Notes: generated by a model from the sequence alone, not told the origin. DNA of 64,000 bases from Achromobacter sp. MYb9 (GCF_002975275.1 NZ_PCOQ01000009.1:1-64000); one strand, 5' to 3'. Shown: positions 1 through 8,115, numbered from the stretch's first letter. Numbers and translations are program-made.

Positions 1-1
1 G

Positions 2-64
2 CCCGCCGGCGACATGCTGCACGACCCCAAAGTGCGCGCGGCTTATCTGGGCGAGGTCGAGTAG
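2..64 (+). CDS. Branched-chain amino-acid ABC transporter ATPase (LivG/LivF type), C-terminal end only
   Basis: Only the last 20 codons and a TAG stop are inside the window, in frame 2. The peptide ends DPKVRAAYLGEVE, which resembles the conserved C-terminal tail (Asp-x-x-Val-x-x-Ala-Tyr-Leu-Gly) of LivG/LivF ATPases from branched-chain amino-acid importers. No Walker or signature motif is visible because the rest lies upstream. It converges on the CoA-transferase gene that ends at 358. The family call rests on this tail alone and is tentative. Confidence 0.5.
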   Translation, partial: PAGDMLHDPKVRAAYLGEVE

Positions 65-118
65 GGCATCGAGCTTGCGGATGTCCGAGTTCTTTAGCCG
101 CCGAGGCCTCCCCGCGTC

Positions 119-284
119 ATTCCGATGCTCGCCCCGGTGGGGCTGCGCTTCGGAAGACTCCGGGATCCTCGGCTGACGGCGGCCTCATGCGTTGGTTTTG
201 GACCCCGTTCATGGGCAGATGCCGTGAGCCGGTGGCCGGGCGGAGGGATCCGAAGCGCAGCCCCACCGGGGCGAGCATCGGAAT
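119..284. repeat. Perfect 36-bp inverted repeat with 94-bp spacer in the convergent intergenic region
   Basis: Bases 119-154 are the exact reverse complement of 249-284. The arms are GC-rich and read ATTCCGATGCTCGCC... inward. They sit in the 293-bp gap between two convergent genes (stops at 64 and 358). There is no T-tract, so it is not a standard intrinsic terminator, although a transcript from either side could form a very long stem. No other copy was seen in this window. It may be a member of an interspersed intergenic repeat family. The rest of 65-357 shows no gene. Confidence 0.8.
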
Positions 285-357
285 CCCGCAGTTCGGACGC
301 TGGCGACTCAAGAACCCTGCCTCACAACCCACCGTCAGCCATCCAGCTAAGAACGTT

Positions 358-1629
358 CTAAGCCGGTGCGCGTTCACGGTCCACGGCCATGACGACTCCA
401 GCTTCGACCAGTGCGTCGATTTCCTGCTGGCCGTAGCCGAACTCCCCCAGGATCGCGATGGTGTCTTCACCCAGCCTGGGCGCCGCGCGGTGGTATTGCG
501 CAGGCGTGGCCGACAGCTTCACGGGCATGCCGACGGTGCGCACTTTGCCCGCGACCGGGTGGTCCTGTTCCACCACCATGCCGCGCGCCAGCGTCTGCGG
601 ATGCGACAGCGCCTGCGCGATCGAATGCACCGGTCCGGCGGGCACGCCGGCCTGGTCGAAAACGTCCAGCCATTCCTGCGCGCTGCGCGTCTCCAGGATG
701 GCCGACATCTCCGCCACCAGTTCGTCGCGGTTATTCATGCGATCGCGGTTGCGCGCGAAGCGCGGATCGTCCGCCCATTCCGGCTTGCCCAGCGCTTGCG
801 TGATGCGTTGCCAGTTCTTCTCGTTCGCGCCACCGATGATGATCCAGTCGGTGCCGGTGGGAAACGCCTGGTATGGCGCGCTGAGCACATGCGCCGATCC
901 GGTGGGGCCGGGCGACACGCCGCTGCCGAAGTAGATCGCGGCGTGCCAATATAGCTGCTGCAAGCTGGCCTCCAGCAGCGAGGTCTCTACGATCTGGCCC
1001 TCGCCGGTGCGCTGCTTGTGCTGATACGCGGCCAATACGCCAAACGCCGCCAGCAGGCCCGCATTGATGTCGGCCACGGAGTTTCCCGTGCGCAACGGCG
1101 GGCCGCCGGGTTCGCCGGTAATGGCCATCAAGCCCGAAAATCCCTGCGCCACCAGATCGAATCCGCCCTTGTCGGCGTAGGGGCCGGTGGTGCCGTAGCC
1201 CGATACGGCGCAATAAATCAGGCCCGGGTTTTCCTTGCGCAGGGTGTCGTAGCCCAGGCCCAGCTTTTCCATCGTGCCTTTGCGGAAGTTCTCGGTCACG
1301 ACGTCGGCGTCCCGGATCATGCGCAGCAAGACCTTCTTGCCCTCGGGATGTTTCAGGTCCAGCGCGATGGCGCGCTTGTTGCGGTTGAGCATCAGGTAGG
1401 GCGCCGAGATGCCGTTGATCTGCGGGTCGCGATATTGGCGGGAATCGTCGCCGCCATCTATTTTCTCGACCTTGATGACGTCGGCGCCAAGATCGGCCAG
1501 CATCATGCCGCAGGTCGGGCCGGCCATGATTTGCGACAACTCGATCACGCGCATGCCGGCCAGCGCGCCGGCGGGCGCATCGGCATTGGCGGTCAGCGGG
1601 CGGCCGGGGCCGCGGATATCGTTATGCAT
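358..1629 (-). CDS. CaiB/BaiF-family (class III) CoA-transferase
   Basis: A 423-residue cytosolic enzyme of the class III family, which moves CoA between carboxylic acids through aspartyl-CoA intermediates. The family N-terminal block is at residues 27-57 (IELSQIMAGPTC...LGADVIKVE). The candidate catalytic Asp is D187 in SVADINAG, followed by the usual LAAFGVLAAY helix. I chose the ATG at 1629 because AAGGA lies six bases upstream; an in-frame TTG 24 bases earlier has no ribosome-binding site. It is the last gene of a minus-strand set with an enoyl-CoA hydratase-like gene (20-bp gap) and a Bug receptor, which suggests uptake and CoA activation of an organic acid. The acid cannot be named from sequence. 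Confidence 0.9.
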   Translation of the reverse strand: MHNDIRGPGRPLTANADAPAGALAGMRVIELSQIMAGPTCGMMLADLGADVIKVEKIDGGDDSRQYRDPQINGISAPYLMLNRNKRAIALDLKHPEGKKVLLRMIRDADVVTENFRKGTMEKLGLGYDTLRKENPGLIYCAVSGYGTTGPYADKGGFDLVAQGFSGLMAITGEPGGPPLRTGNSVADINAGLLAAFGVLAAYQHKQRTGEGQIVETSLLEASLQQLYWHAAIYFGSGVSPGPTGSAHVLSAPYQAFPTGTDWIIIGGANEKNWQRITQALGKPEWADDPRFARNRDRMNNRDELVAEMSAILETRSAQEWLDVFDQAGVPAGPVHSIAQALSHPQTLARGMVVEQDHPVAGKVRTVGMPVKLSATPAQYHRAAPRLGEDTIAILGEFGYGQQEIDALVEAGVVMAVDRERAPA

Positions 1630-1649
1630 GCATGTTCCTTGATGTCTGT

Positions 1650-2450
1650 TCAACGGCCGCTGAATTGCGGTTTAGCCTTGGCCAGGAAAGCGCGGTAGCC
1701 AGCGCGAAAGTCCTCGGTATCGAAGCAGTCGAAGGCTTCGTCGCGGTCGGCGTCGGTCAAGGCTTTGCCCTGGACGAGGTTGCGCACGAACTTCTTGTGC
1801 CAGCGCGCCACCAGAGGCGCCCCGTCGGCAATGCGGCGCGCGGCGGCCTGTGCCTGTTCGGCCACCTGATCGTCCGGCACGACACGGGTGACGACGCCCA
1901 GCCGCAAGGCTTCGGTGGCGTCGAATATCGTGCCTTCCAGCAGCACTTGCAGCGCGGTCGTCGGCCCGACCAGGCGCACCAGCGGCGCCAGTTCCGAGTA
2001 CGACATCACCAGTCCCAGGTTCTTGATCGGGACGCCAAACCGCGAGCTTTCACCGCATATGCGCAGATCGGCCAAGCTGGCGATTTCCAACCCGCCGCCG
2101 ACGCAGATGCCGTGGATTTGCGCGACAACGGGGTGGCGGCAGCCGCCGATGGCCTCGATCGTGCGGCGCATGACGGCGCCGTACTCCACCGCCTGCCGTT
2201 TGTTGCTGCGCGCCGTTTCGAATTCGCTGATGTCGTTGCCGGGCGAGAACGCCTTCTCGCCCGCGCCCCGCAGCACCACGCAGCGCACGCCGTCGTCGCG
2301 GTCCAGTTCCAGGAAGATGTCGCCAAGCAGACGCCAGCCGTCGATCGTGAATGCGTTGAGTTTTGCCGGGCGGTTCAGCACCACGGTCGCGATGTCGCCG
2401 TCGCGTTGCAGCAGAATGGGCGAGGAGTCGGGGGTAGAGGTAGCGCTCAT
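1650..2450 (-). CDS. Enoyl-CoA hydratase/isomerase (crotonase) family protein
   Basis: A 266-residue crotonase-fold protein. The two oxyanion-hole loops are visible: AFSPGNDISEF (67-77) and GICVGGGLEIA (114-124). E122 corresponds to the first catalytic Glu of classical hydratases. The second catalytic Glu, normally in FGxPE, is missing: residues 138-143 read FGVPIK. Simple water addition is therefore doubtful, and an isomerase or other crotonase reaction is possible. The start ATG at 2450 has AAAGGAAC just upstream and matches the family N-terminus; the long upstream in-frame extension is not used. It lies between the Bug receptor and the CoA-transferase and probably acts on the CoA ester the latter makes. 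Confidence 0.88.
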   Translation of the reverse strand: MSATSTPDSSPILLQRDGDIATVVLNRPAKLNAFTIDGWRLLGDIFLELDRDDGVRCVVLRGAGEKAFSPGNDISEFETARSNKRQAVEYGAVMRRTIEAIGGCRHPVVAQIHGICVGGGLEIASLADLRICGESSRFGVPIKNLGLVMSYSELAPLVRLVGPTTALQVLLEGTIFDATEALRLGVVTRVVPDDQVAEQAQAAARRIADGAPLVARWHKKFVRNLVQGKALTDADRDEAFDCFDTEDFRAGYRAFLAKAKPQFSGR

Positions 2451-2491
2451 GGTGTTCCTTTCGTCAGACGCGGGGGCGAACCCCGCAGGGA

Positions 2492-3487
2492 TCATTGTTT
2501 CGTCAGGCCAAGGCTGCTGGTGAGCTTGCCGTACTTGGTCCATTCGTCCTGCACATAGGTCGCGAATGCCGCGGGCGTCTGCGGCCCGCCGCGCAGGTCC
2601 ATCCCCTGGTCGGCCAGCTTGGCCACAATCTCGGGGTCTGCCAGGGTCTGCGCCAGCGCGCGGTCCAGCTTGTCCAGGATCGGGCGGGGCAACTTGGCGG
2701 GCGCCAGCACCGCGTACCACTGCACGATGTCCAGGCCCTTGATGCCGGATTCGGCAAGCGTCGGCACGTCGGGCAGCCGCTTGCTGCGTTCCGCGCTGGT
2801 CACCGCCAGCGGGCGCAGCTTGCCAGCCTGGATCTGGTTGATCGCGCCAGGCAGGGTGTCGAAGTTCATGTCCACGCTGCCGCCCAGCAGGTCGGTCATT
2901 GCCTGGCCGCTGCCCTTGTAGGGGACGTGCTCCATCGACACGCCGGCGATCTGCGAGAAACGCGCGGCGCTCAGATGTTGGGGGCTGCCCATCCCGGACG
3001 AGGCGTATAGCAGTTGCTTGGGCTTGGCGCGGGCGTCGTCAACCAGATTCTGGACGGTGGCGTAGCCGTGTTTGGCCGGATTCACGACCAGCACGTTGGG
3101 CACCGATCCGATGTAGCGCACCGCGGTGAAGTCGCGGATGGGATCGATGCTGGATTGCACGACATAGGGGGCGGCGACCGTGGATTGCATGTTGGCCAGC
3201 AGCAGCGTGTAGCCATCCGGGTCGGCCTTGGCGACGTAGTCGGCCGCGATCAATCCGGACGCGCCCGGTTTGTTTTCGACCACGATCTGCTGGCCCAGCA
3301 ACGTGGACAGGCGCGCGGAAACGATGCGGGCCGACACGTCGGTGCCGCCGCCCGGTACAAAGCCGACGACCAGCCGGATGGGGCGTTCCGGCCACTTCGC
3401 CGGGTCTTGCGCCAGGGCAGGGGCAACGGCGGCCAGACTGGCTGTCAGCGTCAATGCGCGTGTCCAGCCGCGAACATGCTTGTTCAT
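2492..3487 (-). CDS. Bug/TctC-family periplasmic solute-binding receptor
   Basis: 331 residues with a Sec signal peptide ending near residue 26 (APALA|Q). The Bug-family opening follows (WPERPIRLVVGFVPGGGTDVSAR), then the KPGASG loop and HVPYKGSGQAMTDLLGG, typical ligand-binding regions of tripartite tricarboxylate transporter receptors. No TctA/TctB membrane genes are nearby, as is common for Bug receptors in Bordetella and Achromobacter. It is the first gene of the minus-strand set with the crotonase and CoA-transferase genes and diverges from a GntR regulator. It probably captures the acid those enzymes degrade or acts as a sensor for it. Ligand unknown. Confidence 0.92.
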   Translation of the reverse strand: MNKHVRGWTRALTLTASLAAVAPALAQDPAKWPERPIRLVVGFVPGGGTDVSARIVSARLSTLLGQQIVVENKPGASGLIAADYVAKADPDGYTLLLANMQSTVAAPYVVQSSIDPIRDFTAVRYIGSVPNVLVVNPAKHGYATVQNLVDDARAKPKQLLYASSGMGSPQHLSAARFSQIAGVSMEHVPYKGSGQAMTDLLGGSVDMNFDTLPGAINQIQAGKLRPLAVTSAERSKRLPDVPTLAESGIKGLDIVQWYAVLAPAKLPRPILDKLDRALAQTLADPEIVAKLADQGMDLRGGPQTPAAFATYVQDEWTKYGKLTSSLGLTKQ

Positions 3488-3562
3488 AGTGAGTCTCCTT
3501 GGTGGATGAGGCCTGCCCGGGTGTTGCTTGATTTATGATGGGGTCAGGTTGGTATGCCTTTG

Positions 3563-3582
3563 GTGTCTGGTATACCAGATAC
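3563..3582. promoter_or_regulatory. Palindromic operator for the GntR/FCD regulator
   Basis: The 14-mer TCTGGTATACCAGA (3566-3579) is a perfect palindrome and extends to 20 bp with one mismatched pair. Its TGGTATACCA core is the kind of site bound by FadR/VanR-type GntR regulators. It lies between the divergent Bug gene (start 3487) and the GntR gene (start 3616), so it could control both. Confidence 0.7.
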
Positions 3583-3615
3583 AAAAATAATCGATGTTGC
3601 GAGCGTGAACAACTC

Positions 3616-4323
3616 ATGGCTAACCCTGAAACCCTGATTCCGGACGTGTCCGTCCCGGATTTGGCCATCCACCATCCCACCTTGCCGGCGGTCGTTGCCG
3701 AGCGGCTACGGCAAATGATCATCGACGGCACGCTCAAGCCGGGCACCTGGCTCAACGAGCGGGACCTGTGCGAACAACTGAAGATTTCGCGCACGCCATT
3801 GCGCGAGGCCTACCGGATGCTGGCCTCGGACGGACTGGTGGCGTTGCAGCCCAAGCGCGGGGCCATGGTGATCGAGCTGTCAGCCGACGACATCGAGAAC
3901 ATCTTCGATGTGCTGTCCGTGCTGGAGGGGTTGGCGGTGCGTAGCGCCGCCGAGCGCGCATCGGACGCGGAGCTTGCGCAGATCGCAGGCTTGCATGCGC
4001 AGATGCTTGAAAATTATGAGAAGCGGGATATCCGGGCGTATTTCGCGGCCAGCATGGGCACGCACATCGCCATCAATCGCGCCGCCCACAATCCGGCGCT
4101 GACCCAGTCCTATGACCGCCTGAACCTGCAGGTTCAGGCGTTGCGCTACAAGTCCAATTTCGATCTTGACGAATGGACGACCGCAGTGGCGGACCACGAG
4201 GCGTTTGTTCAGGCCCTGATGGCGCGCGACGGTAAACGCGCCGAAACGCTGATCCGCAAGCATGTGGGCGGCAAGAAGGCCTACAACCTTCGTGGCCGCC
4301 CGGGCGCCGCGGTCAAAGCCTGA
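3616..4323 (+). CDS. GntR-family transcriptional regulator, FCD (FadR) subfamily
   Basis: 235 residues. The N-terminal winged helix-turn-helix covers about 25-90 (ERLRQMIIDGTLKPGTWLNERDL, then SRTPLREAYRMLASDGLV). The C-terminal FCD effector domain covers about 95-215; its candidate metal-binding His residues are H150 (GTHIAINRAAHNP), the His of DHEAF and the His of RKHVGG. The chosen ATG at 3616 is the only good methionine, but its ribosome-binding site is weak. It is divergent from the Bug/crotonase/CoA-transferase set across a 20-bp palindrome, so it is probably that pathway's repressor, with the substrate or its CoA ester as inducer. Confidence 0.9.
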   Translation: MANPETLIPDVSVPDLAIHHPTLPAVVAERLRQMIIDGTLKPGTWLNERDLCEQLKISRTPLREAYRMLASDGLVALQPKRGAMVIELSADDIENIFDVLSVLEGLAVRSAAERASDAELAQIAGLHAQMLENYEKRDIRAYFAASMGTHIAINRAAHNPALTQSYDRLNLQVQALRYKSNFDLDEWTTAVADHEAFVQALMARDGKRAETLIRKHVGGKKAYNLRGRPGAAVKA

Positions 4324-4338
4324 ACGGGGCGAGCCGGC

Positions 4339-5622
4339 TCAGGCCGGCTGCGCCGCCAGCTGCTTTCTGCCGATCCGCAGCGCGATCACGGCGGCGATCA
4401 GCCCCGTGAAGCCCGAGATCACGAAGGCCATCATGTAGCTGCCTTGCGCTTCGCGGATGGCCCCGGCCATCCAGGCGGCGCTTGCCGCGCCCAATTGGTG
4501 GCCCGCGACGATCCAGCCGAACACGATTGCGGCGTCACGCTCGCCGAAGGCTTCCGTCGTCAGCCGCAGCGTGGGCGGCACCGTGGCGATCCAGTCCAGA
4601 CCGAAAAAGATCGCGAAGATCGACAGGCTGTAGAACGAGAAGTCGGAATAGGGCAGGTAGATCAGCGACAGGCCGCGCAGGGCGTAGTAGACGAACAGCA
4701 GTTTGCGCGGGTCGTAGCGGTCGGTCAGCCATCCCGATGCCGTCGTGCCCACCAAGTCGAAAATGCCCATGATCGCGAGCAGACCGGCGGCCTGCACTTC
4801 CAACATGCCGTGGTCGCCGCACAGCGCGATCAAGTGCGTGCCAACCAGGCCGTTGGTGGTGAAGCCGCAGATGAAGAATGTGGCGAACAGGAACCAGAAG
4901 GTGGGCGTCCTGGCAGCGCGGGCCAGGGCGCCGAAAGTGGCCGCCACCATGCCGGTGCGCGGCGCGACGGGAGCCGGCGCCGCATCCGGGTCGCTGCCGA
5001 ACGGCACCAGGCCGACGCTGGAGGGGCGGTCGGGCACCAGCCACCAGGCCAGCGGCACCAGCGCCGCAGCGGCGGCCGCCACGGTCCAGACCACCCGGGT
5101 CCAATCGCCGGACGAGGCCAGCGTGGCCAGCACGGGCAAAAAGACCAGCGTGCCGCTGGCGGTGCTGGCCGTCAACAGGCCCATGACCAGGCCGCGGTGC
5201 TTGGTGAACCAGCGATTGACGATCGTCGCGCCCAATACCGACGCCACTGCACCGGAACTGATGCCCGAGAACACGCCCCAGGTCATCATCAGGTGCCACG
5301 GTTCGGTCATGTACGCGCTGACGGCGCTGGAGGCTGACATCAGGAGCAGGGCGCCAATCAGGATGCGGCGCAGGCCGAAGCGTTCCATCGCCGCGGCGGC
5401 GAAGGGACCGATCAGCCCATAAAGGAAGATGCCGACTGCGGCAGCGAACGAAATCGAGCTGCGGCTCCAGCCAAAGGCTTCTTCCAGCGGCACCAGCAGG
5501 ACGCTGGGCGACGAGCGTAGGCCGGCCGACACCAGCAATGACAGGAAAATGACCGCGACCACGACAAACGCGTACTTCTGGCCGGCACGCCGGAACGGGA
5601 TAGGGGGCTGGGCTATACTCAT
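4339..5622 (-). CDS. Major facilitator superfamily transporter, probable exporter
   Basis: 427 residues with about 12 hydrophobic segments in two bundles. MFS motifs are seen in the first cytoplasmic loop (ERFGLRRILIG) and after helix 7 (GWLTDRYDPRKLL). It resembles the monocarboxylate/oxalate-type MFS branch, but no substrate can be assigned. The ATG at 5622 lies inside one arm of the TetR-type operator and has no clear Shine-Dalgarno sequence, so the mRNA may be almost leaderless, with transcription and start region blocked together by the repressor. It converges on the GntR gene with a 15-bp gap. Divergent TetR/MFS pairs usually mean inducible efflux. Confidence 0.88.
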   Translation of the reverse strand: MSIAQPPIPFRRAGQKYAFVVVAVIFLSLLVSAGLRSSPSVLLVPLEEAFGWSRSSISFAAAVGIFLYGLIGPFAAAAMERFGLRRILIGALLLMSASSAVSAYMTEPWHLMMTWGVFSGISSGAVASVLGATIVNRWFTKHRGLVMGLLTASTASGTLVFLPVLATLASSGDWTRVVWTVAAAAAALVPLAWWLVPDRPSSVGLVPFGSDPDAAPAPVAPRTGMVAATFGALARAARTPTFWFLFATFFICGFTTNGLVGTHLIALCGDHGMLEVQAAGLLAIMGIFDLVGTTASGWLTDRYDPRKLLFVYYALRGLSLIYLPYSDFSFYSLSIFAIFFGLDWIATVPPTLRLTTEAFGERDAAIVFGWIVAGHQLGAASAAWMAGAIREAQGSYMMAFVISGFTGLIAAVIALRIGRKQLAAQPA

Positions 5623-5677
5623 GTTACTGACCGGTACGTATTAAGGTTTGCGAATGGTACGTACCGGTCAGTAACAT
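5621..5677. promoter_or_regulatory. Double TetR-type operator (perfect 20-bp inverted repeat)
   Basis: Bases 5621-5640 are the exact reverse complement of 5658-5677, with a 17-bp spacer. Each arm holds TTACTGACCGGTACGTA, itself an imperfect palindrome of the kind bound by TetR dimers, so two dimers can bind. The left arm touches the MFS start codon at 5620-5622. The right arm ends 29 bp before the TetR start. Confidence 0.85.
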
Positions 5678-5705
5678 CGTCAAGCACTATTTGATGGAGA
5701 CCCGA

Positions 5706-6323
5706 ATGGCCAGCAAACCCCCCGCCCCGTCCGTGACGCCAGGCATCCCGGCACCCAAACCCCTGCTGGCGGCCGACCGCATCCGCAAGACCGCGCGCGA
5801 AATGTTCTATCGCGACGGAATCCGCGCGGTCGGGGTAGACGCCATCGTGACCCAGGCGGGCGTGACCAAGCCCAGCCTGTACCGCAGCTTTTCGTCCAAG
5901 GACGAGCTGGCGGCCACCTATCTGCGCGACTACGACGCCGAATTCTGGGCGCGTTTCGATGCCGCCTGCGCCGCCCATCCGGGTGACCCCCGGGCGCAAT
6001 TGCTGGATTACCTGTCCGGGCTGGGCAAGCGCGCCGTGCAAAACGGTTATCGAGGCTGCGGCCTGACCAACGCGGCGGTCGAGTATCCCGAATCCGAGCA
6101 CCCGGCCCGGGCAGTCGCCGTCGAACACAAGCTGATGTTGCGGCGCCGTTTGAACGAGATGGCGGCGGGCATGGGCGCGGCCGATCCCCAGGCGCTGGCC
6201 GATGGTTTGCTGCTGTTGATCGAGGGCGCGTTCGTTTCCAGCCAGCTATTCGGCGCGGGCGGGCCGGCGGGACGGGTTGCCGAAATGGCCGATAAGCTGA
6301 TCCAGGCCCATGTGCCTGGCTGA
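5706..6323 (+). CDS. TetR/AcrR-family transcriptional regulator
   Basis: 205 residues. The helix-turn-helix is at about 24-70 (RIRKTAREMFYRDGIRAVGV, then TKPSLYRSFSSKDEL), followed by an all-helical ligand domain that begins with the family's DAEFWARFD region. I chose ATG 5706 because GGAGA lies about six bases upstream; ATG 5694 is possible and would add four residues. It diverges from the MFS gene, with two operator copies between them, so it most likely represses itself and the transporter until the exported compound binds. Start choice is fairly sure, ligand unknown. Confidence 0.9.
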   Translation: MASKPPAPSVTPGIPAPKPLLAADRIRKTAREMFYRDGIRAVGVDAIVTQAGVTKPSLYRSFSSKDELAATYLRDYDAEFWARFDAACAAHPGDPRAQLLDYLSGLGKRAVQNGYRGCGLTNAAVEYPESEHPARAVAVEHKLMLRRRLNEMAAGMGAADPQALADGLLLLIEGAFVSSQLFGAGGPAGRVAEMADKLIQAHVPG

Positions 6324-6504
6324 ACGGTTTATTGCACTGCACAACAACGGTGCTTAATGTGGTGCCGAATGCACCGTAATGGTGGTGTTTGTACCCATTG
6401 CGCAACGAACAAAATAATGGTTGAAATTTACGTTGCAACGCAGCAAACGCGGATCTAACATGAATTTGTGTTGTTCCACATCGCGCTTTCTCAAGGAGAG
6501 AATC
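6324..6504. other. Intergenic region with a 7-bp inverted repeat
   Basis: 181 bp without a gene. ACGGTGC (6347-6353) and GCACCGT (6371-6377) form a possible stem with a 17-nt loop, just after the tetR stop. There is no T-tract, so terminator function is unclear. The candidate promoter at 6433-6461 lies further downstream. Confidence 0.4.
6433..6461 (+). promoter_or_regulatory. Candidate sigma-70 promoter for the small protein at 6505
   Basis: TTGCAA (6433-6438), a 17-bp spacer and TAACAT (6456-6461) give a plausible -35/-10 pair. Transcription would start near 6468, leaving a leader of about 37 nt with AAGGAGA before the ATG. Not confirmed by any other signal. Confidence 0.45.
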
Positions 6505-6726
6505 ATGAGCGATACCGCGTTGAAAAATGCCCGTATGTCGGATGCGCTGGAGCGGTCCTTGATCCGCGAGGCCGTCAAAGCGGAAACCCTGTCCAGCCCC
6601 TTCGCCCGTGGCAGCTGGCTGCGCTTGAAAGCGCGCCTGGCCTTGTGGGGTGGCGCCGTCGGCGAAGTGCTGCACGACATGGACGCCGGCCGGCAGCAGC
6701 ATCCGGTCATCTCCGCCCGCCACTGA
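6505..6726 (+). CDS. Small conserved-type protein of unknown function
   Basis: A 73-residue soluble protein, which I do not recognise as a named family. It begins MSDTALKNARMSDALERSLI and has an amphipathic, charged N-terminal half. The central part is WLRLKARLALWGGAVGEVLHDMD, and the C-terminus is polar and His-rich. Its reality is supported by AAGGAGA at ideal distance from the ATG, a plausible upstream promoter and an intrinsic terminator 17 bp after the stop, so it looks like a complete one-gene transcription unit. Upstream in-frame starts lack a ribosome-binding site. Confidence 0.7.
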   Translation: MSDTALKNARMSDALERSLIREAVKAETLSSPFARGSWLRLKARLALWGGAVGEVLHDMDAGRQQHPVISARH

Positions 6727-6742
6727 GCGCAAGCGGTCAGCC

Positions 6743-6775
6743 AAAAAAACGCCAGCAGATGCTGGCGTTTTTTTT
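6743..6775. terminator. Bidirectional intrinsic terminator
   Basis: A-tract, then stem ACGCCAGCA/TGCTGGCGT, then a run of eight T. It ends the small gene at 6505-6726 on the plus strand. The A-tract gives a T-run on the other strand, so it can also serve mntH, which ends at 6815. Confidence 0.9.
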
Positions 6776-6814
6776 CATGGCCTCGGGCTCTGTGGGACGG
6801 CAGGCGGCGAAGGC

Positions 6815-8104
6815 CTAGACCGCCATGTCGACCAGCAGGTACCCGTCCAACACCACGATGCCGACCGTGGCGCTGATGGCGGCCCACGCCCAGGCGCCGC
6901 GTAGCGCGTATTGGCCCATCACGCCCTTGCGGCAAGCAAGCACCACCAGCGGTCCCAACGCGAAAGGCAGCGCCAGGCTAAGGATGACCTGGCTTAGCAC
7001 CAGCAGTTCGTCGGGATCCTTGCCGCCGGTGAAGACCAGCAGGCCAACCGCGGCGGCGCCCGCGACCAGGCGGGTCATCAGGGCGCGGCGGCGGTCGGAC
7101 CAGTTGCTGCGCAGTTGGAAGCCCTTGGACAGGATGCGGCCAGCCAGCACGCCCGTAATGGTCGAGCTTTGGCCCGCGGCATAGAGCGCCACGGCGAAGA
7201 CGATGGCGGCGCCGACGCCCAGCGTCTGGCCGATCACCGCGTGGGCGTCGTCCAGGCTGGAGACGATCAGCCCCGATCCCGACAGCGAAGCCGCCGCCAC
7301 GATCATGATGGCCGAATTGATCAGCATGGCCACGCCGAGCGACACGATGGTGTCGTTGCGGGCCAGGCGCATCGCCATGTCGCGGGCGGTCGAGGGTAGC
7401 GCTTGCGCGCGTTGCGCCAGCGAGCCGGAATGCAGATAGAGGTTGTGCGGCATCAGGGTCGCGCCCAGGATGCCCAGGGCGATCAGGAAGCCCTGCGGAT
7501 CGCGCAGGGCGCGGCCGGTCTGCGTCACGCCATGCCCGACTTCCGTCCACGCCGGATTGGCCTTGAACAGCAGGAACACGAACGATGCGGCCACGACCGC
7601 CAGCAGCATCGCGATGACGCGTTCATGGCGGTCGGCGTTGCCGCGGGTCAGCGCCAGCACGGCGAAGGTGCCGACACCGGTCACGGCCACGCCGGCGATC
7701 AGGGGCAGGCCGAACAACAGGCGCAACGCGATCGCGCCGCCGATCAGTTCGGCCAGCGCAGTGGCCAGGATGGCGGCCTCGCCGGCCAGCCAGGCGGCTT
7801 TGGACCAACCGTGCGGCAGGTGCCGGGCCGTCAGGGTGGCCAAGTCTTGTCCGGTGGCCAAGGCCAGGCGCGATACCAGAATCTGGAAGCCCAGCGCCAG
7901 GAAGGCCGAGGTGATGACAACCATCAACAGCCCGTAGCCGAAGCCGCTGCCGCCCGCGATGTCGGTGGCCCAGTTGCCCGGATCGATGTAGCCGACGGCC
8001 ACCAGGATGCCCGATCCGACCATGCGCCGCAGATTCGCCGATAGCTGGGCGTCTTGCGCAAGGGCGGCTCTGCCGCCTGATATCGCGTAGATGAATCCGG
8101 TCAT
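6815..8104 (-). CDS. mntH: NRAMP-family divalent metal (Mn2+/Fe2+) transporter
   Basis: 429 residues, about 11 transmembrane helices. Two NRAMP hallmarks are present: DPGNW at 41-45 in helix 1 and MPHN at 218-221 in helix 6, which together bind the metal in proton-coupled import. The ATG at 8104 has AGGAGTG upstream. A Fur-like box at 8116-8134 sits just upstream of the ribosome-binding site, pointing to repression by Fur or a Mn-responsive relative. It lies 123 bp downstream of osmC on the same strand, but the box suggests its own promoter. The protein imports manganese, often used in oxidative-stress defence. Confidence 0.95.
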   Translation of the reverse strand: MTGFIYAISGGRAALAQDAQLSANLRRMVGSGILVAVGYIDPGNWATDIAGGSGFGYGLLMVVITSAFLALGFQILVSRLALATGQDLATLTARHLPHGWSKAAWLAGEAAILATALAELIGGAIALRLLFGLPLIAGVAVTGVGTFAVLALTRGNADRHERVIAMLLAVVAASFVFLLFKANPAWTEVGHGVTQTGRALRDPQGFLIALGILGATLMPHNLYLHSGSLAQRAQALPSTARDMAMRLARNDTIVSLGVAMLINSAIMIVAAASLSGSGLIVSSLDDAHAVIGQTLGVGAAIVFAVALYAAGQSSTITGVLAGRILSKGFQLRSNWSDRRRALMTRLVAGAAAVGLLVFTGGKDPDELLVLSQVILSLALPFALGPLVVLACRKGVMGQYALRGAWAWAAISATVGIVVLDGYLLVDMAV

Positions 8105-8115
8105 GCGACACTCCT

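Noticed and set aside
117..470. Small proteins encoded across the inverted repeat
   Set aside because: Open frames on both strands contain the same repeated peptide because of the palindromic DNA; none has a start signal or a family.
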